64,000 nucleotides of DNA from positions 124,001-188,000 of the forward strand of contig JBJOFG010000014.1 of the NCBI GenBank assembly GCA_046048875.1, written 5' to 3'. Made by a program: the position numbers and the translations under genes. Below the pieces are notes generated by a model. The model was not told the origin of the DNA, did no database searches, and saw nothing but the letters and a program-made list of their open reading frames with translations. Source of the DNA: CAIZGX01 sp046048875 (GTDB taxonomy: Bacteria > Bacteroidota > Bacteroidia > Flavobacteriales_D > Sanyastnellaceae). This document shows positions 1 to 8,514 of this stretch, piece by piece (position 1 is the first letter of the stretch; each line of letters starts with the position of its first letter).

Positions 1-35
1 CACTGAGGCTTTTTATAAGACTATTGGAAGGTATA

Positions 36-986
36 TTAAACTTTTTTCGCAATTTCTTCAAGCATGGTTGAAACCAAACGCGGCATCGGGTATTCAATCT
101 CCCAGCCCCAATCGTTCTTCGCAGAAGAATCGTCAATGCTGTTTGGCCATGAATCGGCAAGGCCTTGACGAAAATCGGGTGCATAACTAATTTCAAATCC
201 AGGTAAATGTTTTTGAATTTCTTCAGCCAGTTGTTTCGGTGTGAAGCTTATTCCTGCTAAGTTGTAGGCACTTCGAATTTTAATCTTTTCAGCATCTGAT
301 TCCATCAACTGAATGGTTGCGCGTATAGCGTCTTCCATCATCATCATTGGAAGCTCAGTGTTTTCCGAAAGGAACGAAGTGTATTTGTTTTCCTTCAACG
401 CCGAATAAAAAATATCTACAGCGTAGTCAGTTGTTCCTCCGCCCGGAGCAGAGCGGTGTCCGATTAAACCAGGGTAACGCAGGCTGCGCACATCAACGCC
501 GTACTTCATGAAATAATATTCGCACCATCTTTCACCGGCCAACTTTGAAATTCCATAAACCGAAGAAGGCTCCATGACTGTGGTCTGAGGCGTTTGATCT
601 GCAGGAGTAGTTGGTCCGAAAGCGGCGATGGAACTTGGCCAAAACAAACGGAATTTAAATTCTTTCGCGAGCTCAAGAATATTCAAAAGCCCTTCCATAT
701 TCAGCTTCCACGCATACATCGGATTCTTTTCACCGGTTGCGCTTAACAAAGCGGCCAACTGATAAACTTCAGTTACAGCATGATCTTGAACGCATGCACG
801 CAACGCTTCTGCGTCTAGCACATTCAATTGAACATAAGGCCCATCTTCTGAAGAAACGGATTCTACGGGTTGAATATCGGCTCCAATCACATTGTGTTGT
901 CCCAACTTCGAACGAAGGGCCATCACAAGCTCAATGCCTATCTGTCCTCTACAGCCAATAACCAACGCTTTTCTATTCGTGCTCAT
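36..986 (-). CDS. L-threonine 3-dehydrogenase, epimerase-like (short-chain) type
   Basis: Predicted to oxidise L-threonine to 2-amino-3-ketobutyrate with NAD, in the cytoplasm. The 316-residue protein is a Rossmann-fold extended SDR. It has a glycine-rich GCRGQIG loop at 11-17, serines at 118-119 before the active site, and the catalytic YGISK pair (Tyr144, Lys148). The PGGGTTDYA stretch at 181-189 is what I associate with the UDP-galactose-epimerase-like threonine dehydrogenases known from Flavobacteria, rather than with sugar epimerases. Length is normal and the ATG start leaves 38 bases to the divergent queA. No kbl (2-amino-3-ketobutyrate ligase) lies beside it in this window. A sugar-nucleotide epimerase is the main alternative. 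Confidence 0.82.
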   Translation of the reverse strand: MSTNRKALVIGCRGQIGIELVMALRSKLGQHNVIGADIQPVESVSSEDGPYVQLNVLDAEALRACVQDHAVTEVYQLAALLSATGEKNPMYAWKLNMEGLLNILELAKEFKFRLFWPSSIAAFGPTTPADQTPQTTVMEPSSVYGISKLAGERWCEYYFMKYGVDVRSLRYPGLIGHRSAPGGGTTDYAVDIFYSALKENKYTSFLSENTELPMMMMEDAIRATIQLMESDAEKIKIRSAYNLAGISFTPKQLAEEIQKHLPGFEISYAPDFRQGLADSWPNSIDDSSAKNDWGWEIEYPMPRLVSTMLEEIAKKV

Positions 987-1024
987 AGTTAAAAAATGTT
1001 TTCAAAAATAGGTATTTTCGCGCC

Positions 1025-2221
1025 ATGGCAATTCCACAAATTGAAATTGAAGATTTCAATTACACACTTCCTGAAGATCGCATTCGTGTTATTCCTTTGG
1101 AAGACCGAGCGGCGGCTAAATTATTGGTCTTCGAGAACGGTGAAATAACCGATGCTGTTTTTTCGAAGCTTCCAGCTTTTTTGAAGAAAGGAGATCTCTT
1201 GATTTCGAATAATTCAAAAGTTATTCCAGCCCGCATTGTCTTTCAAAAGGAATCAGGTGCCTTCATAGAAATCATGTGTCTTGCGCCTTTCGGAATATCT
1301 TATACAGAGGCTTTTTCATCACATGAACATGTTTCTTTCACCGCTTACATTGGAAATTCCAAACGTTGGAAAGAAGGGAAATTGGAAATGAAAATTATGT
1401 GGAAAGGTTCATACGAAAGCGTGTTCATAGAACGTAGGGGCACCGAAAAAGATGCCTTTGTAGTTGAATTCAGTTGGAACTTCCATGCGGTGTTTTCTGA
1501 GGTTATTGAGGCCATTGGACAAGTTCCCTGGCCGCCTTACTTTCAAAGAAAGCCAGTGGCGAATGACAAGGATAGATACCAAACCGTCTTTGCGAAAACA
1601 GAGGGATCCGTTGCGGCTCCAACTGCGGGATTGCATTACACCAAAGAAGTTCTTCAGGCCTTGTCAGATGCCGGCGTAGATCAAAAGGAAGTATGTCTGC
1701 ATGTGGGTGCTGGAACATTCAAGCCTGTTTCGGCTGATCGCATCGAAGATCATGAGATGCATGCGGAATTTTTTGAAGTTACACGCGATTGTATTCAAGC
1801 CATTTTGGATTGTGAAGGAAGAGTTATTGCAGCCGGTACAACTTCTATGCGAACTCTTGAGAGTTTGTATTGGCTCGGTGTTCGCGTTTTAGAGGGAAAG
1901 AACACAGACTTCATAGCCCAGTGGGAACCTTATGTCTCAGAAGTGAAATATTCCAAAGAAGAGGCGCTATTGGCTTTATTAAAACACCTCGATGAGACGA
2001 ACCGAAACAGTATTTGTGCGTCATCGAGTATTTGTATCGCACCAGGTTATGTCTTTAAAATCTGTATGGGATTGCAAACCAATTACCATCAGCCCAAGAG
2101 TACGCTAATGTTGCTAGTTGCGGCTGCTGTGGGCGAGGACTGGAAACGTATCTATGAATATGCGCTGAAATCCGATTACATGTTTTTAAGTTATGGCGAC
2201 ACCATGTTGCTTTGGTTTTAA
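1025..2221 (+). CDS. queA: S-adenosylmethionine:tRNA ribosyltransferase-isomerase
   Basis: QueA transfers the ribosyl part of SAM to 7-aminomethyl-7-deazaguanine in tRNA, giving epoxyqueuosine. The family motifs are present in order: DRYQTVFA (183-190), AAPTAGLHYT (197-206), HVGAGTFKPV (226-235), GTTSMRTLES (271-280) and a C-terminal PGYVFK...YHQPKS block (340-359). At 398 residues it is longer than the roughly 350-residue E. coli enzyme. The extra length sits mostly in the middle (about 80-160) and near 290-330, and such lengths are common in Bacteroidetes. It is divergent from the threonine dehydrogenase gene and convergent with the PpiD-like gene, with a shared hairpin terminator between them. 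No other queuosine gene is present here. Confidence 0.93.
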   Translation: MAIPQIEIEDFNYTLPEDRIRVIPLEDRAAAKLLVFENGEITDAVFSKLPAFLKKGDLLISNNSKVIPARIVFQKESGAFIEIMCLAPFGISYTEAFSSHEHVSFTAYIGNSKRWKEGKLEMKIMWKGSYESVFIERRGTEKDAFVVEFSWNFHAVFSEVIEAIGQVPWPPYFQRKPVANDKDRYQTVFAKTEGSVAAPTAGLHYTKEVLQALSDAGVDQKEVCLHVGAGTFKPVSADRIEDHEMHAEFFEVTRDCIQAILDCEGRVIAAGTTSMRTLESLYWLGVRVLEGKNTDFIAQWEPYVSEVKYSKEEALLALLKHLDETNRNSICASSSICIAPGYVFKICMGLQTNYHQPKSTLMLLVAAAVGEDWKRIYEYALKSDYMFLSYGDTMLLWF

Positions 2222-2230
2222 AACAAAAAA

Positions 2231-2250
2231 GGATGCCGAAGCATCCTTTT
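2231..2250. terminator. Bidirectional terminator between queA and ppiD-like gene
   Basis: A perfect 6-bp stem (GGATGC / GCATCC) with a CGAA tetraloop is preceded by an A-run and followed by TTTT, so it can end transcripts on both strands. It lies between convergent stop codons at 2221 and 2270. Confidence 0.8.
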
Positions 2251-2269
2251 CCTTAAAGTCTTTTTACAA

Positions 2270-4348
2270 TCAATCTTCTGGGAAGAAACGGTAGTCTTCA
2301 ATTTCAGCTGCCTCACGAAGTGAGTTGAACAACGTCATTGGAGCACTAGCCTTTTGACCGCGCATTTTGTCTTTTCTGAAAGAAACGTAATTGTCTGGGC
2401 TTTCAACACGAGTTACATCTGCAACACGTTGAATAACGTATACACCACCTTTTCCTTTGATTGGAGCAGAGATGTTTCCAGTTGGTAAACCAAACGCAGC
2501 ACCAATTGCAGCACTTTCAGTTTCAGAAACACCGCTTGAAGGAATGTTACGCATAGCCATTGAAAGATTTTCGAAAGTCATCACTTGAGCGGAAACTTTT
2601 CCTGCAATTTCTTCCATTGAACTTCCGGTCATCATGGCCATGTATTTCTCAGCTTTCTTTTCTTTGATTACCTCTTGCTTCACGCGGTCATATACGTTAC
2701 GCAAAGAAGGAACACCTTTTTCTTTGATTTCCATCAAACAAACAACTACAATTCCGTCATCAACTGAAATCGGTTGTGAGATAGCACCTTCTTCAGTCTC
2801 TGGGTTGAAGGTCCATCCGATAATCTCAGATGCATTCTGAACACCGCTTACAGCGGTAGCTTCAGGACGAACATTCGGAGAGTAGGTCAATCCACCATAG
2901 CTTTCAACAGCACCTGCACGGAAGCTTGCGCTGTCGCCATGGTTTTGAATAAAATCAACAGCTTTTTGGTAAGTTTCTTTCTTTGTAGCTGCGCTTGGAG
3001 CAATTGGTCTTTCAACTTGAGCGTAATAAGTCACTGGCTTAGCCGATCCTTTTTTGGTTACTTCGATCAAGTGTGTTCCGAATTGTGTTTCTACAATTTG
3101 AAGTTCACCAACTTTTCCGTTGAAACAAGCTGCATCGAACTCAGCAACCATAGCGCCTCTTCCGAACATACCTAGATCACCACCTTTAACAGCAGAACCT
3201 GCGTCCGTGCTGTACTTCGTTGCAAGCTCAGCGAATTTACCTTTCTTAGAAGTAATCAATTGCTTTAATGAATCACATTTTGCTTTTCCAGCAGCACCTT
3301 TCTCCTTGAAGAGAATGTGACGCGCTTGAACCGAATCAATTTCAGAACCGCGAGAAGTTAATTTAACCACACGAGCAATTCCGCCAGAAACGAATGGACC
3401 CATAACGCGTCCAATACTGTCTGAAAGAATTTGGGTGTTGAAAGGCTCTGGGAATGTACCCAACGCATATTTAACTTTTGCGTTTGCAGGGTTACCTGAA
3501 TTCAATACTGCGAACGTAGAATCTTCTTTCGCGTTTTTAGAAGCTTTGAATGAAGCTGCTAAGGCATTAAGACTCTCAAGAGTTGCCGAACTATCGGCAG
3601 CACTAGTTACAAGCGGAATACGAACGTAAGCAATGGTGCGGCTTCTTTCTTGTTTGAAGTCACGATCGTTTTTGTGCTCGTTATAATAATTTTCAATGTC
3701 CTCATTTGAGAATGAAATTTCACTCTCCATGATTTGAGCATATGGCTTCACAACATAAACGATAGACGCTTTGTCGTTAGACGCATGGAACAAACTCTTT
3801 GCATCCAAAGAATTCACATAAGCACCTGCGCTCACTAGAGCGTCGTACTTTTCCTTCAGGCGCTTTTCAACAACAAGTCTTCTGTATCCAGTGAAAAGAT
3901 TTGGCTTTTCAGTTTCCATTTTCTTGAAGCTCTCGCGCATTTGCTCTTTGAACGGCAATGAATCTTGCCCTTGGTAGAACGTGCTCTTCACATAAGAACT
4001 TAAGAAGTTACCGAAAAGGATTTCATCTAGCTCTTCGTCAGTAACCATTAAGCCTAGGCTTTGATATTCTGGTTGAAGAAGTGTGTTCTCGATTAAGTTG
4101 TTCCATACATCGTTTTCCAAACCGTGCGTTTGGCTATTGTTGTAACTGAACAATTCAGACTGCTCTTGAAGCATCGCTCTCCACTGGTCTTGCTTAATGT
4201 TCTCGCCATTAATAACACCAACTTTGTCTGAAGGGCCGCCGAACATTGCCATTACAGCATCATACGGAATTAAGAAGCCGACAATACCAATGCCGACTAG
4301 GGCTAATACTAGCCATCCTTGTTTACGAAGGGTTGAAATCATTGCCAT
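2270..4348 (-). CDS. Membrane-anchored PpiD/SurA-type peptidyl-prolyl isomerase
   Basis: Probable periplasmic folding chaperone tethered to the inner membrane. Residues 11-31 form one N-terminal membrane anchor. A SurA_N/PpiD-like helical region follows, then a parvulin domain at about 340-432 with the typical ARHILF opening and GGDLGMFGRGAMV...F..A motif. A second, degenerate parvulin-like region probably occupies 480-660. Its 692 residues match the Bacteroidetes proteins annotated as peptidylprolyl isomerase/SurA N-terminal domain protein. It is the last gene of the leftward envelope operon, 76 bases after the CorC/HlyC gene, and ends at the bidirectional terminator shared with queA. The family is well recognised, but the specific clients are unknown. 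Confidence 0.88.
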   Translation of the reverse strand: MAMISTLRKQGWLVLALVGIGIVGFLIPYDAVMAMFGGPSDKVGVINGENIKQDQWRAMLQEQSELFSYNNSQTHGLENDVWNNLIENTLLQPEYQSLGLMVTDEELDEILFGNFLSSYVKSTFYQGQDSLPFKEQMRESFKKMETEKPNLFTGYRRLVVEKRLKEKYDALVSAGAYVNSLDAKSLFHASNDKASIVYVVKPYAQIMESEISFSNEDIENYYNEHKNDRDFKQERSRTIAYVRIPLVTSAADSSATLESLNALAASFKASKNAKEDSTFAVLNSGNPANAKVKYALGTFPEPFNTQILSDSIGRVMGPFVSGGIARVVKLTSRGSEIDSVQARHILFKEKGAAGKAKCDSLKQLITSKKGKFAELATKYSTDAGSAVKGGDLGMFGRGAMVAEFDAACFNGKVGELQIVETQFGTHLIEVTKKGSAKPVTYYAQVERPIAPSAATKKETYQKAVDFIQNHGDSASFRAGAVESYGGLTYSPNVRPEATAVSGVQNASEIIGWTFNPETEEGAISQPISVDDGIVVVCLMEIKEKGVPSLRNVYDRVKQEVIKEKKAEKYMAMMTGSSMEEIAGKVSAQVMTFENLSMAMRNIPSSGVSETESAAIGAAFGLPTGNISAPIKGKGGVYVIQRVADVTRVESPDNYVSFRKDKMRGQKASAPMTLFNSLREAAEIEDYRFFPED

Positions 4349-4424
4349 AGTTATGGACTATAAAATTTAGGAGTGCGAATATCGGAAATTTGCTTGAAAA
4401 TTCCTTGTTTTTTTTTAGCAGCGA

Positions 4425-5729
4425 CTAGCTATTTGTCAATTCTTCAATGTTTTGAAGCTGAACGAGCTTAATTTGTCGCTCATTTACAGCCAGAATCGTG
4501 AATCTGTAACGTTCAATGACGAATTCTTGATTCACTTCAGGGAAGTCTTGATGGAAGTTTAAAATGAGTCCACCCAAGGTGTCATATTCCTCTTCGTTTT
4601 CCGGAAGTTCAAGTTTGTATTTTTCATTGATATAATGAACATCTAAACGACCCGAGAACTCATACCATCCTTTCTTCACCTCACGTTCAACATTGTCAAT
4701 GGTGTCGTGTTCATCTTCGATCTCACCGAAGATTTCTTCAATAATATCTTCGAAGGTAATGAGTCCACTTGTTCCTCCGAATTCGTCAACAACAGCGGCA
4801 ACACTTTTCTTCTGACTTCGGAATATTTTTAGAATTTCGTTGGCTGCCATAGGTTCTGGAACTATGGCTATTGGACGAAGAATTTCCTTGATTGACTTCG
4901 GATTTTTAAAGAAATCACTGAAGTGAACATACCCAATAAGTTGGTCAATGTTCTCGCGGTAAACAATAATTTTCGAAAGTTTGGTTTCAATAAAAAGTTC
5001 TTTCGCTTTCGCAATGCTTTCGGCGATGTCAATTGCCACAATTTCATTTCGAGGGAGCATACAGTCTCGCGCCTTCAACAAAGAAAAATCAAGTGCGTTT
5101 TGAAAGAACTGAATTTCCAAATCAAATTCATTCTGTTGTGAATTGGCACCGGTGAATCCTTCCAGGTAATGATTGAGATCTGTTCTTCCAAAGACTATAT
5201 CTTGTTCTTTGGGAGAGTTTCTGAAGAGCAGCGAAATAATCCACTCGCTTACTTTGGTCACGCTGTAGGCGAACACAAAGAGAATGGCATACCAAATGGC
5301 AATAAGTGGAGAAAGCCTTAACAACCATTTGTTTGGTTGAGAGGAGAGCAGTGCCTTCGGAATAAATTCACCAAAGATAAGCACCACTAGAGTGGATATA
5401 ATGGTCTGAAGAATAAGCACCCCATACGAACCAATGATTTCATTCACAGATGGAAAATTGGATTCAATAATTGCGGTAAGTACATCTCCGAAAACAATTC
5501 CGTAAATAACCAGTGAAATGTTATTTCCAACCAACAGCATGGCCAGGAACAACTTCGGTTTACCTACGAGTGACGACAATACAGAAGCGCCGAAAACGCC
5601 TTGCTTTTTATCGAGTTCAATTTTTAATTTGTTTGAAGTTAGAAAGGCGATTTCAACGCCGGAATAAAAAGCGCAACCAACAAGGGTTCCGAGAATAATA
5701 AAAATTTGTGAGAGTTCGATATTACCCAT
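4425..5729 (-). CDS. CorC/HlyC (CNNM-type, DUF21-CBS) membrane protein
   Basis: An integral membrane protein of the CNNM/CorC family, with proposed roles in Mg2+ or Co2+ homeostasis. Residues 1-190 hold the DUF21 transmembrane module (hydrophobic runs near 5-25, 60-80, 95-125 and 150-170). A CBS pair spans about 205-330, with the VVDEFGG signature near 315, and a CorC_HlyC domain with the EEEYDTLGGLI signature lies near the C-terminus. GldE of gliding bacteria belongs to the same superfamily, but the usual gldE neighbours (gldD, mutY) are absent, so I do not assign that symbol. The start codon overlaps the 64-residue membrane protein gene by 8 bases, which suggests translational coupling. Confidence 0.87.
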   Translation of the reverse strand: MGNIELSQIFIILGTLVGCAFYSGVEIAFLTSNKLKIELDKKQGVFGASVLSSLVGKPKLFLAMLLVGNNISLVIYGIVFGDVLTAIIESNFPSVNEIIGSYGVLILQTIISTLVVLIFGEFIPKALLSSQPNKWLLRLSPLIAIWYAILFVFAYSVTKVSEWIISLLFRNSPKEQDIVFGRTDLNHYLEGFTGANSQQNEFDLEIQFFQNALDFSLLKARDCMLPRNEIVAIDIAESIAKAKELFIETKLSKIIVYRENIDQLIGYVHFSDFFKNPKSIKEILRPIAIVPEPMAANEILKIFRSQKKSVAAVVDEFGGTSGLITFEDIIEEIFGEIEDEHDTIDNVEREVKKGWYEFSGRLDVHYINEKYKLELPENEEEYDTLGGLILNFHQDFPEVNQEFVIERYRFTILAVNERQIKLVQLQNIEELTNS

Positions 5730-5916
5730 TGTTCTTGTTCATTCTACGATACATGCCCAAGCGGAAAAGGAACCACATAAGCGCAATGCCAGGGATAAAC
5801 AAATTCTCAGCGCCCTTGTCCCAACCTTGCGAAGAGATCATGTACAAGGCATAACCAAGCGAGGCTACAACCACGATGGCCCAAAGGACGAGTACTATCT
5901 TATTCAAATTATTCAT
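5722..5916 (-). CDS. Small two-helix membrane protein, 64 residues
   Basis: I do not recognise a named family. The ATG at 5916 is preferred over an in-frame upstream codon at 5958 because it overlaps the lptC stop by 8 bases, like the other junctions of this operon. The protein has two hydrophobic segments (about 5-25 and 38-55), separated by a short polar loop containing SQGWDKGAENL, and ends in a basic-polar tail. It is very likely an inner-membrane protein. Its fixed place between lptC and the CorC/HlyC gene, with overlaps on both sides, suggests a conserved accessory role in the envelope operon. No function can be stated from sequence. Confidence 0.75.
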   Translation of the reverse strand: MNNLNKIVLVLWAIVVVASLGYALYMISSQGWDKGAENLFIPGIALMWFLFRLGMYRRMNKNNG

Positions 5917-6460
5917 TGTTGTCTGTATTGAAATTTCCTGAAGTCTGATTGATTTCATAATTGGAAAAAGATCCGTTGCTTCGAAGTCCTCTCCCTTCTA
6001 GCATGCTGTTTTCGGAACTGATTTTAACGAAATCGGGTGTGTAAACTAAATCAGAGTCGAGATAAAAAATCAGCGAGTTGGTTTCAAGTTTTTCCTTCTT
6101 CCAATTTTCTAAAACTAAATTTCCTCTCGTCCAAAGGGTGTTACTTTTTTGAGAGAAGATAGCCTCGTTTCCATTCATGTTTCCAGTGTATTGACCGAGC
6201 GAGTCGAAGAATTGAATGTAGAAGGTTTTCGGTGCAATTAAATAGGAACTATCGCTGACGTACTGGTCTAATTGAACAGCGTATATTTTCGTTCGAACAA
6301 CGCCATCAATGGAATAACTAAATGTTGAATTGAAAGTGCTTTGAACGGGAACAAGCTTCGGATCAGTAATGGCTTTAATTTCTGAGATTTCATTCTGACA
6401 ACCCGTCAATATGAACATGACTGCCACCGCAGCTGCTATTTTCCGGAGGGGATTAATCAT
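5909..6460 (-). CDS. lptC: LptC-like LPS export lipoprotein
   Basis: Likely the periplasmic LptC component that passes lipopolysaccharide from the LptB2FG transporter to LptA. The chosen ATG at 6460 gives a lipoprotein signal peptide with lipobox LTGC (Cys21), whereas extending upstream would bury the signal inside the preceding gene. The mature part is beta-rich and weakly conserved, as is usual for LptC. It includes FYLDSDLVYTPDF and SSENSMLEGRGL segments that resemble the N- and C-terminal LptC repeats. It overlaps the upstream barrel gene by 8 bases and the downstream 64-residue gene by 8 bases. The lipobox differs from E. coli LptC, which has an uncleaved anchor, but lipoprotein LptC is common in Bacteroidetes annotations. 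Confidence 0.75.
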   Translation of the reverse strand: MINPLRKIAAAVAVMFILTGCQNEISEIKAITDPKLVPVQSTFNSTFSYSIDGVVRTKIYAVQLDQYVSDSSYLIAPKTFYIQFFDSLGQYTGNMNGNEAIFSQKSNTLWTRGNLVLENWKKEKLETNSLIFYLDSDLVYTPDFVKISSENSMLEGRGLRSNGSFSNYEINQTSGNFNTDNNE

Positions 6461-7814
6461 ACTTTCTCTGCACGAACCAACGCTCGAACGGATGAAGTTT
6501 AAATCCAATGAGGAAAGTGGCGTAGTTCTCTTTGGTTGTTGTTTCAACAGCATTGCCATACGTTCCGAATTCGGCTGAAAGGCAAAGGCTACTTGTTGTT
6601 TTCGAAGAGCGCATAGGCATTTGCAATCCGCACGTAAAGGCTTCTTGAATAATGTTGTTTCCGTTCAATCCAACATAGGTCTCTGCGGTTTTCATTCCAA
6701 CGCGATAGGTGCAAGCACCGAAGTAATTGTTTTCACCACCGTTGGCATTTGGAATGTATTCTAATCCGATACCTAAACTGGTTGATTTATGAAAACTTTG
6801 ATTGGAAACATGAATAAGATCGTTCATGCTTTCAACAGATTTCCAATCTTGTTGGCGATACGATGCACTGAAGGAAAGTGTTCCCGATTTTTTGAACTCA
6901 TGCGTAATTGCTCCACCGAGTTGAATGCGTTGTGGAATAACAAAAGACAAATTGGTATAGGTCGTATCCACTACAGTAATAACGCTCAGCTCAACGCCGG
7001 AAACGGTTCGAGTGGACTGACGAATATCTTGAACATTTGGATTCACGGTGTTTTCTAATTCATATGTACCACCTAAGTGAAACCAGGTAGAGCGGGTAAC
7101 TTTTCCTGCCGATTTTCTTTGGTGAAGAGGGAATGAATAATGTGCACCAAAGGTGAAATTCGCGTCCGAAAATGATTTGCGATTGGTAATCTTACTGTTG
7201 TAAATGGAAGTGTTGTCGTAGTCAATTCGATCTATCTGAAGAATTGAACCAAACCGGAAATTTAAGTTAGTGCCTATCGATAGGGAATGAATTCGAGAAC
7301 GGGTGCTGTCTGCATAAAGGATGAACGTACGCCCCAATCCCATTTGCACTTTGTTTATTCCACCTTCCCCAGAATAACTGTATTTAGCGTTTAAGCTGTC
7401 ATTGATGGCAGTGGTGTTCGAGAAGCGATAACCTACAATGCTTTCTGGTGTTATGCCCATAGCAAATCCCCATTTACTACCTGCACGCTTGAAACCAAAC
7501 GCGACTTCACCAACTTGTCCGCCTAAATAGTTTGTTTGTCCAGAAGTAGAAAGCAACTGAGAACTTTTGCCGAAGACACTTCCTTGGAAAGTGGTTTCTG
7601 AAAACAATGCAAAAGATGCAGGATTAGATAAGTTAACGCCAGATAGATCAGGCAATCCAATTGACGCATTTCCCATGGAAGCGTATCGCGGATTAAATCC
7701 AACATCTGTTAGGCCAATTCCAAAACGCGAATAAGGTGAATTGACAGGAATTTGAGCCTGCACGTGCATGCACATCGCTGAAACCAAAACAAGAAAAACA
7801 TATTTAAGATTCAT
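6453..7814 (-). CDS. Outer-membrane beta-barrel protein, FadL/PorV-like fold
   Basis: Predicted outer-membrane protein of about 453 residues. The ATG at 7814 is favoured because it yields a clean signal peptide (hydrophobic core then VQA, cleavage before QIPVNSPYS). An upstream in-frame codon at 7841 would put charged residues first. The mature start, SPYSRFGIG..., followed by RYASMGNASIG and LSNPASFA, resembles the N-terminus of Bacteroidetes FadL/PorV-like barrels, in which an N-terminal plug is followed by amphipathic strands. It overlaps coaX by 11 bases upstream and lptC by 8 bases downstream. Proteins in this position are usually labelled hypothetical or outer-membrane protein. Transport substrate unknown. 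Confidence 0.75.
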   Translation of the reverse strand: MNLKYVFLVLVSAMCMHVQAQIPVNSPYSRFGIGLTDVGFNPRYASMGNASIGLPDLSGVNLSNPASFALFSETTFQGSVFGKSSQLLSTSGQTNYLGGQVGEVAFGFKRAGSKWGFAMGITPESIVGYRFSNTTAINDSLNAKYSYSGEGGINKVQMGLGRTFILYADSTRSRIHSLSIGTNLNFRFGSILQIDRIDYDNTSIYNSKITNRKSFSDANFTFGAHYSFPLHQRKSAGKVTRSTWFHLGGTYELENTVNPNVQDIRQSTRTVSGVELSVITVVDTTYTNLSFVIPQRIQLGGAITHEFKKSGTLSFSASYRQQDWKSVESMNDLIHVSNQSFHKSTSLGIGLEYIPNANGGENNYFGACTYRVGMKTAETYVGLNGNNIIQEAFTCGLQMPMRSSKTTSSLCLSAEFGTYGNAVETTTKENYATFLIGFKLHPFERWFVQRKYD

Positions 7815-8514
7815 TCGCACAAGTAATGGCATACAATCCAATTAAAGTTAAATTCAATTCTACAAAGATGCGGTAATTAAGCTGTTTCGCAAAATGCTGA
7901 GCATCGGAACCTGTAAATACAAGGTTTATGTTGGGGCTTTCTTGCAACGCTTGTTCAATATAGCCCTTCAATTCAGACAGGATGCCAAAATTCACACTAC
8001 TCAACATTGCGCCTTCAGTAGAATTTTGAAAGGCCTGATCGGTTTCAGAAAAATTCAAAAGCGGTAATTTTCCTGTGAATTCATGCATGCCTCTCAAACG
8101 CGATTGAGCACCGAGTGATATGGCTCCTGAAATTAATTCGTTTTGCCGAGCTACCGAATAAGTAATGCAAGTGCCGAAGTCAATCACTAAAGAATCTTCT
8201 CCTTTGAACAAAAGAGAAGCTCCAGCAACGTTTGCCAGTCGGTCTTTTCCGGCCACTCCAGATGTGTAGTTGTAGGAAGGGAAATGCCTATTGGGAATAG
8301 CGTAACAGAATTCAAATCGGGTTAAAAAGTCAACTTGTTCTTTTTCGCTTCGCACCGAAGAGTACAGAAAAGGAAAATTGTATTTTTCTTTCAATTCAAG
8401 CAATTGATCAGATAAATTCTGGTCTGAAATGCGCCCCGTATTGAGCAGACCCCCATCTACAAACGCACCCCATTTTGTAGAGGTATTCCCTTGGTCGAGA
8501 ACAATGCAGTTCAT
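7804..8514 (-). CDS. coaX: Type III pantothenate kinase
   Basis: CoaX phosphorylates pantothenate in the first step of coenzyme A synthesis. The ASKHA-fold phosphate loop DQGNTSTKWG is at 7-16. GKDRLAN at 89-95 matches the family GxDRxxN motif. The second phosphate motif DFGTCITYS is at 112-120, and the GAISLGAQSRLRGM segment near 130-143 corresponds to the substrate-binding GGxIxPG region. At 236 residues it is close to family length. Its ATG overlaps the stop of the upstream T9SS-tagged protein as TAATG, so the two are probably translated together. Linkage of coaX to lptC and outer-membrane genes recurs in Flavobacteriia. Confidence 0.92.
   Translation of the reverse strand: MNCIVLDQGNTSTKWGAFVDGGLLNTGRISDQNLSDQLLELKEKYNFPFLYSSVRSEKEQVDFLTRFEFCYAIPNRHFPSYNYTSGVAGKDRLANVAGASLLFKGEDSLVIDFGTCITYSVARQNELISGAISLGAQSRLRGMHEFTGKLPLLNFSETDQAFQNSTEGAMLSSVNFGILSELKGYIEQALQESPNINLVFTGSDAQHFAKQLNYRIFVELNLTLIGLYAITCANES

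Noticed and set aside
1289..1500. Possible frameshift in the queA middle region
   Set aside because: The frame is continuous and family motifs follow on both sides; the region is simply variable.
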